Shown here: piece by piece, positions 52,764 through 64,000 of the stretch
Numbering within the stretch: the stretch's first letter is position 1
How the letters are laid out: each line of letters starts with the position of its first letter
Source: Lucifuga dentata
Lineage: Eukaryota > Chordata > Actinopteri > Ophidiiformes > Bythitidae
NCBI GenBank assembly: GCA_014773175.1
Contig: VXCM01001270.1
Span: forward strand, 177,458-241,457
DNA: 64,000 nucleotides
Reading direction: 5' to 3'
Notes under the pieces: generated by a model
The model's input: only the letters and a program-made list of their open reading frames with translations
Told to the model about the DNA's origin: nothing
Database searches by the model: none
Position numbers and translations under genes: made by a program

Positions 52764-55700
52764 TGTATGTGTGTGTATTGTGTGCATGTTTTATGATCTT
52801 AATACAGGCATAATGATACAAGAACACTTTGGTTCTCATATAGCGAGGAGGAAACTAATAACATTTTTTATTCATTATGGTGAGGGTTTACGCTCTATTT
52901 TCTAAGATGGCAAACAGGTAAATCCAATTAATCTGCATTTTTTCTAGACTTGTACATAAAGGTCATGGCTTCCAAGTATTTCACAGAGAGCAGTTAATCC
53001 ACTACCATTCAATTCACATTGTATATGTTGCAAAGTACCTTTCCAGAACTTGTAACTTGTTAATCGTTGTCACCTTCCCACAGAGGGCCTCAAACGTTTT
53101 GTCCATCTTGTGCGTCTCCGACAGGTTGCTCTCAAGCATAACACACTGAAAAATATTTCCCATGCAAGACTGATTTGTAATCTCTCAAGCTGAACCTGAC
53201 ACTTTTGACACTTTTGTCTCTCAAGTTTTACATTTATATCAGGATTTGTCATGGCTTTCAATCCTGCTCCCGATTTTGATCACAGGATTTATTTCACTGC
53301 ATGAATAAATGTGAAGAAAGGCAGCTGGATATGTGCACCCTTTGTGACAGGAAATCTATATAAGACACATCTGTTGGGAAAATCCGCTCAGATCTCTAAT
53401 TGAGGAAAAACTGTGGTGACGGATGGATCCAGGCTAGTCAAGACATAGATATTCAGGAGATGTACCCTGACCTGGTTGACTTTTGTCTATAGGTGATGTG
53501 TGTAGGTATAAAACTGCTGCTTCATCTCACCTCAATCTTTGACTAACTGTACTAAAGGTTATTTAAAGGCAATACATCTAGTTGACTTTGGAATTGAGTA
53601 TGACACTGAAGATATGTTAGGTGAATTGTTTTGATTCTTGGCAGATCCCAGGAATGGATATTCCAGGAATTATTTGGTCATAACATACAAATTTCCCATT
53701 ATTTTCCTCTCTAATCTGCCTCAACTGGCTTCAGCCTTGGTTAGTGATTCCCTACATTTCCCAACAGCATGGAATGTGCAGGAATCATTCCATCCAGTTG
53801 TGATGTTTTGTGCATTTTGTTGATATTGTTGATATAAAAACCAAATACTTTGTGTCCTACTAGAAGCTACGCTTTGCTCTGTGACTTTAATGTTACATGT
53901 GCGCTGCCAAAAAGAACAGAAACAGAATGATATCGCCAAGAGTGGGCGTGTCTTGTTGATTTGATATGGTTGTGTGGTGGATGAATTAATCTCCTGTGCA
54001 GCTTTTCTGTGAAGCCATCAAACTGATGTCAGCTCAGCTAGATAGAGATGGAGCGTCTGCACGGACAATCTGCTCCTTGAATCATCCATCTGCGATACGC
54101 AACAATCTTCTGAACATTGCTCACCTGGCATCTTTGGGCTTCAAGGGGGGAATGATTTGGAGGCTGCGCTGGATTCAGGTGAAACAATAGCTTAAAGCAG
54201 GATTCTGGCCATGTGTGAATTTAAGCAGCTGTGGTTCCTCAAACAACACTCTTCTCTTGGTTGGTTGCCTAATCCATTATATTTAAAGAAAAAAAAAAAA
54301 TGGATTCAAGCTCTTTTTCATCTCATTTTTTTCCTCCTCCAACAGGATGATTCCAGTATGCTAACAGACACAGAGCATTCCTAATGGAGTGGGAAATTAT
54401 CCTGACATATATGACCCAAATGATGTTTACAAAAAAAAGAAATTGAGTAAAAACTAAACTTGTTTAGGTGATTTGGTTTCTTCATTTTTGTTCTGCAAGT
54501 TTTTTTTTCATCTTTCAGATTTTAAAACAGAGAAATATATCTTGCAGGATGTAATGCTGTAGACGTTTTTGGGTTTATCTTCTTTGTCTGTTTGCTTCCT
54601 CAAGTCTCTGCTGTAATCTGATACAGCTCTCAGACATGGAAGAATATGTTTTTGGAATCTTTTTGTAGTTTCCAATGCTGTTGAACATCTTTAGTTCGTC
54701 TATTTGGTCTGGTCTGAAACATTGATTTCAATTGTTACTTTTATTGTATTTACCTTTGTTAGGTTTGCATGCACCTGTAGCTGATGTGCAGATTAAATAT
54801 ATTTTTATTCATCTCCGTCCATGTATATCAAGACATCACTTACACCAATGAAATCACTTGCAAGATTTATTTATTTAGACGTTTTTTAACAAAATTGCAG
54901 GCTGAAAAACTTTTAAAACACTTCCATTCGTTACCAACAAGAGAATATTCAGTGAGTTTAAAGAGACTAAGCATACACATAAATAAAACATAGAAATATT
55001 TTAGATTACATTTGTTTTACGAAAGATAAGTAAACAATAAGGATAGGTGGAATAATTAACATTTACGTCAAATATGAATACATTCTCAAAACTATCCATG
55101 TGCTTACTAAGTTTTCTTTTTTCTCACCCAAGACAAAAAAAAAAAAAAGGCTGAATTTAACCAAAGTGTTTAGTCGTAGTCCAGTTTTTCTAACGAGCAG
55201 AATGGAGTGAATCATGATCTGTGTGTCCTCGCTCTCCTGGCTGCACGACAGATGGCCTTTAGAGAAATTATCACAAAGATAAACTCACAAGTTTATTTTC
55301 CTTCATTTCACTTCTCGTTTGGTGAGGTTGAGACGCTTTGATCTCAGGCACTTTCATGAAGTTGTTTGCCGACACACACCAAGTATTTTACACACTGTAG
55401 TTTTACATCCTCTACATACTCTACAAATGTTTCTATGAGCCTTTTAAATCTCTAAGAGATTCTTTCTTTATTAATGCAAATCTAAATATAATAGATAACT
55501 GAATTAGTTAGCCTGGGCGCTAATGAACTACAGCAGGAGTGTGGATCAGCTCTTACTGTCACATGACACAACATGTGCAAAGTTTTGCATACTGGCCAGA
55601 TCCTGATCAAATAATAAAGGCAGAACTTTTTTAAATATTTTTTCTGTGTATGTTTTAGCCTCCTTAAATAAATGTTCTTATTTCCAAATCTGGGTCAGAT

Positions 55701-57579
55701 AATATTTTAGCATACATTTTACTGATCTCCTGCACAGATAGACAACCAACACAGTCAGTACATGTACATGCACCCTATACTTTTGTTTGTACTACAATTA
55801 GGGCAAAAATGCAGAGTAGCACATAGAAATGAATGGAATTAATAGGATTCCGTCGTTCGCCATATACATGAGACATTGTGCCTTAATCAACTTACAAGGG
55901 AAAGTACGTATAATGAGAAGATGCTTGCAGAGATTGCTTCCACAGATTATAAGCCGATGTGTGAGTAAATTTTTTTGCATTTGCATAATCTATGTTGTGT
56001 TACTCAGAATAAACCAATACTGATTCATGTGAATTTCAATCAGATTATGGTATTTACATGATGTCTGAATAAATCAATTTGTCTTCAAATCGATCTTCAA
56101 AGTTTTAACGTGCACGTAAACATACTGACTGTCAACATTACTTTCAATATTCTAATTTTTCAATCCTAAATTTTCATTTTGTTCACTGTGGCAAAAAAAA
56201 AACAAAAAAAAACACCCATTTTGCACCACAGAAAGAGAAGAGAAGTGTAAATGAAAATAAACATACATTTTTTTTTTTCAAATACTAGTGGACCCAGCTC
56301 TGCCAATGACTTTCATAGCACACACAGTCAGTTGTTTAAGAAAGTTATTTTTTATAAAATTATCTCTTATATAATTAATGACTGTTCAGCACTAGGACCT
56401 CAGCATTAAAAACAACATACTGTAGTAAGACGTCAGCATTGTACTAGATATATACAACAATTGGAACCCTTTACAAAGAAGTAATAACCTGATAATTTTA
56501 CACATCATGGAAATACCCAGTTCTTCATGTTTTAAGGCATATAGTCGTTATGCACAAATGTTGATTTTGTAATTTGAACTAACTGAGAGATTAGAGAGTG
56601 AAAATGCAAACTCTCCTGAGCTCTAAAGCTTAGTAAATTCTATGTACATGTACGTATGTAAGTGGGCAGATTACAGTGTAATAGCATCATGTCCAGTGTA
56701 TGAGTTTGTAAAGATGCCTGATGATATAGTCATGCAAACTGAAATTAAGGGAAGTTATATCTTATATCATAAGTGTAACTGGAAACCACATAGAAAAACT
56801 CATTGTTGTCTTATTTTTTCCTGAGAAGATGCTCCTAAGACATTTCCAAATGTCAAAACCATTTTCTCACAAGTGGATGCATCTTCTTTCAGGGGAGCTC
56901 TCATTGTCAATGACCCTTTAAAGCTGAAGTGATGCATTTAAAAACTTGAATGTAATTTGTAGATCAACAATAATCATACCATTTTGTGCCAATTTTCATA
57001 ATTTTATGTCAAGTACAATGTCAAGTGCATCCATTACTGTAGCAATGTAGCATTTTAAAACTGCTATAATCTCTTATAAAGACTCCACCTCTCTTTCAAC
57101 AAACTCACATTAAACTCAGTCATGTGTTTCAGGTGACCAATGTATTTTTTTTTCCTTCAAAAAATTGTAATAAATACAATAGAAAAACAAACAAGCTGAA
57201 TAACAAACTTCAACAAATCTTATATAAATGCAAATAAGTTTTCAGTCAGTTTCGGGGGGAGTAATTTTGAGAAAAAATAATAAAGAGCAATGCAGATCTT
57301 TACTTTCTTTGTTCATCCATCCACAATTTTCCACCACCTGAATAATTCTTCACCTTAAAATTCAGTTTTTCATAAGAAGGTCTGAAAAATATTTCCAAAA
57401 AAAGTTTCCACTGCTCTCTGTGCAGTCTTTCTTTTCCCTGTGAGGGTAAAATCTGCATCTTTTGAGCCTTTGAGCCTTAAACCAGGTCTCTTCAGCTTCA
57501 TGCATTTATGGACAAGTCAGTATCTGGATAATTCTACCTGTAAAGGAGCAACAGTGGAGAGGAAACGGCCAGTTTGCCT

Positions 57580-57711
57580 TCATCTCAGTTTTCTGACGTT
57601 ATGAAGGATGGATGCCATTTGCCGATCACATCGTCTTAAATCCAGTTCATCATTGGGAAAGTCCAGCATCTTATTTACATCCCTCAGCCTCGTCTCTGAG
57701 TCAGTCGACAT
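57580..57711 (-). CDS. possible 43-codon small ORF just downstream of tunar
   Basis: This minus-strand ATG-to-TGA frame begins 44 nt after the tunar stop. It would encode 43 residues rich in Arg, Asp and Leu, including RLRDVNKMLDFPNDEL and ILHNVRKLR, with an amphipathic helical look. A good acceptor (pyrimidine tract then TTTTTTGTCAG, AG at 57726-57725) lies just upstream and would open the same frame four codons earlier (D-V-E-G). However, the ATG also overlaps a perfect donor (GTATGT at 57713-57708), so this stretch may instead be intron or 3'UTR. The block has no simple repeats and looks constrained. It could equally be the conserved RNA element of the TUNA/megamind transcript. I do not recognise the peptide and give no function. 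Confidence 0.3.
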   Translation of the reverse strand: MSTDSETRLRDVNKMLDFPNDELDLRRCDRQMASILHNVRKLR

Positions 57712-57755
57712 ACCTTCAACGTCTCTGACAAAAAAGAGCAGCAAATAAGTGAGAT

Positions 57756-57902
57756 CTACAAGGTTGTGTAGATGTAGACAAAGATGATGACTACCAAGTT
57801 GAGGATGGTCCCAATGATGCCCAACATGGCCAAGATGCTTTCCTCCTTACTTTCCTTGTCTTGGATTCCCTTTTCCTCATCACTGTAGACAGTGTTTACC
57901 AT
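57756..57902 (-). CDS. tunar: tunar (BNLN) microprotein, 48 residues
   Basis: The frame encodes 48 residues, the same length as human TUNAR/BNLN. It contains the nearly invariant stretches KESKEES and AMLGIIGTILNL, and the terminus FVYIYTTL. Layout: a polar acidic/basic N-terminus (residues 1-22), then one membrane helix (about 23-45) ending at the C-terminus. In mammals this peptide sits in the ER membrane and binds the SERCA calcium pump, affecting neural differentiation and beta-cell calcium; the transcript was first described as the lncRNA TUNA/megamind. The start was chosen from the family length, and its context is strong (A at -3, G at +4). Possible acceptors lie just upstream (CCAG at 57911-57908, TGCAG near 57918). 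A GAAG|GTATGT donor lies 42 nt past the stop (exon end 57714). The frame stays open upstream to 58040, probably as intron or 5'UTR read-through. Confidence 0.94.
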   Translation of the reverse strand: MVNTVYSDEEKGIQDKESKEESILAMLGIIGTILNLVVIIFVYIYTTL

Positions 57903-58295
57903 TTTCCCTGGAAAAGTCTGCAGTTTTCGTCTCAGACCAATCTGGATTGAGCAGATAAGAGAGAAAACCACAATCCACATGTTAGTAACTGCTTTGCTTA
58001 TGTTTATTGTACTGTGTGTGGTGGATGGTGATAATGGCAATAAAACAAACGATGTCTTTTATATTTAGTTTTAACCACATTCAGTGGAAATCCCCAAATG
58101 AATTTCATTAAATAAATTGAAAGCTGTCAAACGCATCAAGTCATAGAAAAGCATTATTATCAAGGATCAAGTAGCCTAATTTTTTAGGAAATGTGTATTA
58201 AGATGAGGAACTGTTCTGCTCAGCAAAGAGATCACTGGATTTCACAAACCTTTCTGTGTTTAGGATTAAAAAACAAAAAGGAAGAATGCATGTTG

Positions 58296-58327
<32 letters not shown>

Positions 58328-58829
58328 GCTTTTGAGCTCCTTTTCTTATACAAAATGAAACATAACAATACAGTGGATGCCACGTCATATCTTTTTGTCT
58401 TTCAAGGCTCAAGATGCAGAGATTCAGCTCTTTCTGTATTCTTTGTACAGGGGCTCCAAGGAGAAGTTTTGTTTTTCTACTTCTGATACCTGCCTTTTGT
58501 CATAATTGGTCCAAATATCAGAACTGGCTCATCACTGGTGACGCAAACAGCAACGTGATATTCAGGCCAATTGGGGCCACAGGGAGATATCAAAAATAGA
58601 AAAGTCAATAAATGTTTGTTAAGAGTTATGCTGTGCATGTTGTTCCAAGACGTATTTACCGTCCTTTTAGCTTACGTCTTTTGAAGTACAGCCTTCAGTA
58701 ACATGCTGTAATTTCAGCTTGTAATAACCTGCTAAAAAAACAATTATTTTGATGAAAAAGTCTGACACCTGTAGAATGTTTTTAACACAGACTGCAGTCT
58801 AAAACAAACAGCATGTAATGCCCATGAGG

Positions 58830-58831
<2 letters not shown>

Positions 58832-58885
<54 letters not shown>

Positions 58886-58898
58886 ACACACACACACC
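58832..58898 (+). repeat. (CA)n microsatellite
   Basis: More than 30 CA units with one TA interruption, about 930 bases upstream of the tunar start codon. Confidence 0.95.
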
Positions 58899-59533
58899 TA
58901 AACTGCAGCTCTATAGGGCCTAATGCACATGTACAACAGTGCCACTATGTTGTTGCTTCCTGTATGTTGCACTATGTTTGATTCATACAGACATGTTTTA
59001 TTCAGGAATATGGAATAGATTTTCCATCAAAAATAAATTACTTTGCACCATTTCTTTAATAAAATATCGTCATCGTCTGTGTTTTAACACAGAAAAGGAT
59101 GAGAGCCGACACGAGAGTTTCAGTCCATGTTGTTGCTGTAAACAGCTTCATTAATGAGAAACAGTTTGAGTTGTCTAAAACCATAATGCAAAAGAATGTT
59201 TCATCTTAATATGAATTGATGCTGAATCCATCTAGTGATTTATTAAAATCATTTTAGGCTCAGTGTGGTAAATAGATGATACACAGTTGATACACAACCC
59301 ATTTAATATGCATTCATCACTGTAAATTCCTGCCCTCTGTTAGCTTTAAACAACTATTCATGAGCTGTAGTCTGACTCAGTGAGGAGAAACAATGTGTTC
59401 ATTGATCAGGCCGGAATTTAAATCATTTAGACATGTTACAGTCAAACAAAGGTCAAGCTTTTTATTGGTCAGTGTTGGATCTCCTTTGTTTTTATTCTGA
59501 GGGTAAATTAGACTAAATTGCACTAGCTTAGAC

Positions 59534-59930
59534 TGGTGGTTCTCAAATCTTTTGTACCATGGATCGCCTCTGAGTAAACCATAAGTTCTACGTACCACCA
59601 AGTACTTCAAAGTACCATGAGCCACCAACAAAGATCACTAAGAACTACCAGAAAAACCTATGCTTTCATGTGTATTATAAAGAAATTGAGTTTCAAATGT
59701 TAATGACATCCACATCCAACAAAAATAAGTATTCATTATTTAGTTTAAATAAAATAATAAACTACAAAAAATTTATAATAAAACCAATTTTGTTTGTGAA
59801 TAAAGTTGCCACAATAACAGAATAGCCACAGATTTCATTTGACTTGATTTTCCACAGTCAAATTTCAACACACTTTCCATACAGTTTGAGTACCACCAGT
59901 GGTACATGTACCACAATTTGAGAACCACTG
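59534..59930. mobile_element. hAT (Charlie-like) MITE with CAGTGGTTCTCAAA-type termini
   Basis: The left terminus TGGTGGTTCTCAAATC and right terminus ATTTGAGAACCACTG are inverted copies of the classic CAGTGGTTCTCAAA end of non-autonomous hAT elements. The 397-bp body has no coding capacity. The palindromic GTACCACCAGTGGTAC lies near the right end. No target duplication is recognisable. Confidence 0.75.
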
Positions 59931-61349
59931 GTTAGGTATATTATTCTACAATGCAAAAAAAAAAAAAAAAAAAAATGTGTAAATAACACTTCCAATTATT
60001 TTATTACACTACATTTAGACAAATCTTCCTTTGATCTTTAATTTGAAATTACTATTGACATTATATTTAACTGTAACACAAATGATACAAAACACTAACA
60101 CTCATAGAATTTGGTCATTATGATATTATGATTCACTTATAATGTATGAAGCAAGTACTGCTATCCATATACATTAACTTCAGTAATTTCATCAAGTCAA
60201 AATGTCTGTTTTGTTTACTTTACTATATAAATAAAGTTTATTAAAGTTTATTACTTCCCAAGAGTAATTCAGTGTGTGAATGTAGCTTTTCCAGGTGTGT
60301 GTATGTGTGTGTATTGATTTAGAAAGATTTAGAAAGTAGCTATATAATTTTAACCAGTGGGTGCAGCAGCTTGTGCACATTGGCATCCAAACACCTCTCG
60401 GGAGAAAAACACTTTTCCCTTTGCGGGTCAATGAGTTTCATACACAAACTAAAGCATGTAAGCTAATGCATGCTAAAAATAAATCTGTTTTACTCTGTTC
60501 TTCTTAATAAAATGTGACAAAACACCCATTTTTGACTTTTGCTTTGGACTCTACAAACTAAAAGAAGTTGAATCACCGCTTGTGTGCACAGTTTGCATTT
60601 TTGGGTGATTTATGTTACAGCAGAACAACTGATTCACAAAAACACAAAACCATTACCTGTTAATACTTTTGTGTTGAAACTGAAACCCAAATATTACATT
60701 GTCCACTTAAATGAGCACAAAATTAAACACACTTCCTGAAACATGTCTTTTTCCTGATGACTTATTTAATTTCTACAGATTATTGTAATTAACATTTGCA
60801 AAAATCCAGATAGAGGCTCATTTGCAAAACTTCTGCTACTGTAATCAACATTTATGTAACCTTATGGAAGATTTATCTGTCGCTGATACAAGTTTTGACT
60901 TACTGGTTGCATTCTCAGACATTTTGAAGGAGGAAAATATTTTAGCAGAAATTATAATCTGCCAGGAATCATGTAACAGCTGTGTGTAACAGCTAGTATT
61001 ATATTGTATTCTGTCAGTGGATTATGATGTGGAAGAATCTGAAGGAGTTGAAACTTATGAGCTGATAATAATAAGATCAAATCAGTCATTTTAATCAGTT
61101 GGGGCCAATGCAATTTAAAATGTAAGTCAGTTATATAAGGATTCGCATCAAGTAATGGCTTTTATAGTGATGAATTACCTGTAAGTTTAGTTGTAAGTGC
61201 TCTATAAAAGGCACTTCCTACTGGTACAAGTCAGAACAACACAATGATTGTCCTTTCTGATAGGATAGCATTCAATATGGTGGCTCAGTATGATAGCAAT
61301 GTCCAATCATCGACATGCATTGTAGTGTTGAGGCTGTGTGTTAAAGGCT

Positions 61350-61620
61350 GTGCGGCTCTGTGTTAAAGTGCATCCTCTCCCTCTGATCTGTAACAATGGG
61401 CTTTGATTGCTTCTCCTGGGGAGCGCCATAAACAGGGCTTCCCTCAACCTGAATGGAGCTCTTTGTGTTGTGCGCTGGATGTGCCCTCATGCATGAAGAC
61501 GGCTGCTCGCTGCTGATATAAACAAGCGCTCAGCACAAACAGGGGGGAAAGAAAAAAAGAACATGCCTGAGAATGTTGAGGGAGATGGGGGAAGAAGGGG
61601 TGGTGGATGGGTGGGGAGTC
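61350..61620. promoter_or_regulatory. candidate regulatory block upstream of tunar
   Basis: This is a relatively GC-rich, repeat-free stretch in AT-rich surroundings, about 3.5 kb upstream of the tunar coding exon. It contains a SOX core ACAATGG (61393-61399) two bases from a TCF/LEF core CTTTGAT (61401-61407), then several CG dinucleotides. It could be a conserved enhancer, or the promoter or first exon of tunar. The long minus-strand frame across it (61444-61821) has no recognisable domain and I do not call it a gene. Confidence 0.3.
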
Positions 61621-63281
61621 TAGGCTCTGGAACAATGTGGGTGCTGAGGAAATGGATTTATAGTTGCACGCCACAAAAGCAAAAAACACTCTGGAGAGCA
61701 GTTCCTCCTCATCTGACGACGCTCCTCCAGTGATGAAGAGGAGAGAGTTCTGTTTCCAGTGCTGGCATCTGCTAACAGCCATAATGACTCCATCTGTCTG
61801 CTTAACACTCAGACTGGACAATGAACAACATGATGAGAGCTGTTATAACCCATGACAAACTGTAAATAAAAGCGTTTGGCTCAAACTGAACAAGAGATTA
61901 AGAATGCAATTCAGATTTCCATTGTTCAGTCTCCACTTCTTCACCATATTGATTAGTCATTTAACTGTGAGCTTTTCTAAGATACTGAGGATTTACTTAT
62001 CACAGTATTGATTCCTGCTGTCAGTCAGGAGCTCATTTCCAGTGATTTTTACTTTGATGTCCATGACTAATCAAACTTAATCTACACAACAAAGAATCCA
62101 CGAGGAGAAATGAGCAAAATATTCTACAATGTTGCACAATTTTTTTAGTTGCAAGTAAGAGAAAATGCAAAATGCATAACAAGACATTATCTGACCTTAA
62201 AATCAGTAATAAAGATTTTGATTTTTGCCTCTTGAGTTTTATATGAAAGCAATTAAAGTTTGGGAATTCAAGTTAAAGGTACTTGAAACTAGATTAGTTT
62301 GTCATTTAATACAGCTGATTTTATGATTTAATGTATTAAAACTATAAAATTTTGTCTGTTAAAGCCCAACTGCAAGGTGATTTTATTAATAGCCTGTGTA
62401 TATGTGTTAATAAAGTTTAAAAAAAAAGTAAAAAAAAAAAAAAAAANAAAAAAAAAAAAAAAACTATAAAATTTTACAATTTCTGCATATCTGACAAGAC
62501 TGTAAACAATAGATTACTGTTTGTGAAGGATGATCAGAAATGGATCACATTACAATCAAGTGTATTTCCTGTTTTCCAATGTCACTTTGTTGACTCTGGA
62601 GCAGCAATATGCCTTATTCTGTCTTGTTTCGAGATTATAACTATAAAATTTAGAAATCTTTGACTCATGAAATAAGCAAAGCCATCTTTTTTTCTTTCTT
62701 GTTTTTTTGTGTGTATGTCAAGCAGTTTCAGACTTGTTTCTCCTCTAGACTGAATACCTCACTAAGATAAATCAAGGCCAGTTATCTTGAGAGGAAACTA
62801 ATAATCTACTGCAAATGGTGTTTTGATAAGATCATTTTCCATTGACACACAGAGAAGTAAAGACTGAATCAACAAGAACAACTTCTTGATACTTTTTTGA
62901 ATTCCTATCTCCACATACACAAAAGAACACATCGACTTCCTACACAGACCAGTGTTGTCTCGTTCTCGTCTTGCAGGGCGAGAAAGCATCAGCACACATC
63001 TGGCTCAACACTCTCACAGCAACAGCCAGAGGTGTATTTGTCTAAAAAGAGCAGAGGGAGGAAGGGGGCGATGCCATACCTGGGCCAACAAATGCAGACA
63101 TTCCTGCTACACCTAATATAAACTAACATCTTCAGATCAGTGAAGAGTAAAAGCTTTTGCCACTTGAATAATCGTGAGCATGTCAGACAACTCCAGATGC
63201 TAACAGGGTCTGACAGGCAGAGTTGCTTTTGGCATTGTTTTAAAATGGAATTAAAGCCCCCAACCCCTCCCTACTGTGTAT

Positions 63282-63282
<1 letters not shown>

Positions 63283-63329
<47 letters not shown>
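63283..63329 (+). repeat. (CA)n microsatellite
   Basis: About 23 CA units. Confidence 0.95.
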
Positions 63330-63331
<2 letters not shown>

Positions 63332-64000
63332 GTTGACGCCCAACACACTCTCACAGAGACACAGGTCTAGTCACAATGCACATATGGAAAGAAACACAGA
63401 AAGAAGCAGAAGTGTTGATGCATGACAAGTTTTAAAATGGTGATATTTAGCATTTCGTGGTGGAATTATTTGACCTATTTTCCATGACCTGTACTCAGCG
63501 TTCTGTGAATGAGGGCAAAGTGATAGATCTAATTTTGGAGATCTGAGAGCTGTTTATTATTCATCAAAGCTTACTGCTAAAGTACAAACAATTACTGTTC
63601 ACCCCTCAGAAAAGTTCACACATGCAGGAAGTTACGTTGTAAACTGATGATGAAGAATTTATACATTTGACAGGAGAGAGGGAGGGGGCATATATTATTG
63701 ATATTGAAGCATTCCTGTGTGCTGTTTTAATTTTTATACAAAGTATAGTAGCATGTCTTTCCATAAAACCTGCTTGGGAGCTTTATTTTATGACAAACAT
63801 GGACATCCCTGAGAAGAGTCAAGTATTTCAACATTTGTGACTGAAAGCAATGCCACACATATAATATGGCATTACATTCTCATGCCTTTATGTTATTTAA
63901 GTCAGATTTTAACTTATTAGCAACGTGCATTTTGAGCAACTTGCAGAGGAACGTGGATGGTTTCTGGAAATATAACCACCAAATATTGACAGTAAGGCAG

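Larger units (their letters stand above)
34481..57579. other. intergenic region between c14orf132 and tunar
   Basis: No gene is recognisable on either strand. The content is repeats (LINE 3' end, SINE copies, microsatellites, poly-A/T tracts with N joins at 44594 and 47196) and unassigned AT-rich sequence. Part of 56900-57579 may be tunar 3'UTR, because it is T-rich on the minus strand. Frames of 60-116 codons here show no domain or plausible composition. Confidence 0.5.
58041..64000. other. region upstream of tunar
   Basis: Non-coding 5' exons of tunar are expected somewhere here or beyond the window, but none can be placed from sequence alone. It holds a hAT-type MITE, two long (CA)n tracts, poly-T/A tracts (58299-58326, 59957-59975, and 62430-62463 with N at 62447) and the candidate regulatory block near 61400. 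Confidence 0.45.

Noticed and set aside
61444..61821. Minus-strand frame of 125 codons, the longest outside repeats
   Set aside because: It has no recognisable domain, its composition follows local CT/GA-rich DNA, and frames on the other strand overlap it. It is treated as part of a possible regulatory block.

Overview
The window looks like teleost fish DNA. It is AT-rich and full of (CA)n, (CT)n and (TAA)n microsatellites. It also carries repeats typical of ray-finned fish: a decayed LINE whose C-terminal part resembles the restriction-like-endonuclease group (R2/R4/NeSL), a tRNA-headed SINE with an (ATGG)n tail, hAT and TTAA-flanked miniature elements, and LINE 3' ends. Eleven isolated single Ns mark assembly joins. 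Three of them are flanked by exact duplications of 63-65 bp, which are almost certainly assembly artefacts. No rRNA or tRNA gene, CRISPR array, operon or viral gene is visible, and nearly all open frames longer than 60 codons are chance or repeat-derived.

Two real protein-coding genes can be supported, both encoding very small single-pass membrane proteins on the minus strand. (1) tunar (TUNAR/BNLN, a 48-residue regulator of the ER calcium pump) lies at 57756-57902. (2) A c14orf132 orthologue is split between a 27-nt first coding exon (34008-34034; 9 codons) and a terminal exon (9849-10085; 79 codons including stop), separated by a 23.9 kb intron. Spliced, it gives 87 residues. As far as I recall, the same order and orientation occur in human 14q32.2 (TUNAR then C14orf132). 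The C-terminal membrane segments of the two proteins align without gaps, including the shared pattern T-I-x-N-[IL]-V-V-x(3)-V-Y-x-[FY]-T. The locus may therefore be an ancient tandem pair of related microproteins.

Layout: 1-6265 is non-coding with one hAT-type MITE. 6266-8370 is the decayed LINE, minus strand. 9109-11046 holds the c14orf132 terminal exon inside a near-perfect inverted repeat (77 of 78 bases, 1.78 kb apart). 11047-34007 is intron 1, with a SINE carrying a perfect 13-bp target duplication, a tandem 130-bp duplication, MITEs, and stretches that look like conserved non-coding DNA. 34008-34480 is exon 1 and the promoter region, with a long GGA/TCC tract. 34481-57579 is intergenic, with a LINE 3' end, a second SINE copy and a perfect 15-bp hairpin. 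57580-57902 is tunar plus a possible second 43-codon frame just downstream. 58041-64000 lies upstream of tunar, with a hAT-type MITE and a candidate regulatory block containing adjacent SOX and TCF/LEF motifs.

Gene identities come from my memory of the human proteins and from reading the frames. No alignment or database search was run.
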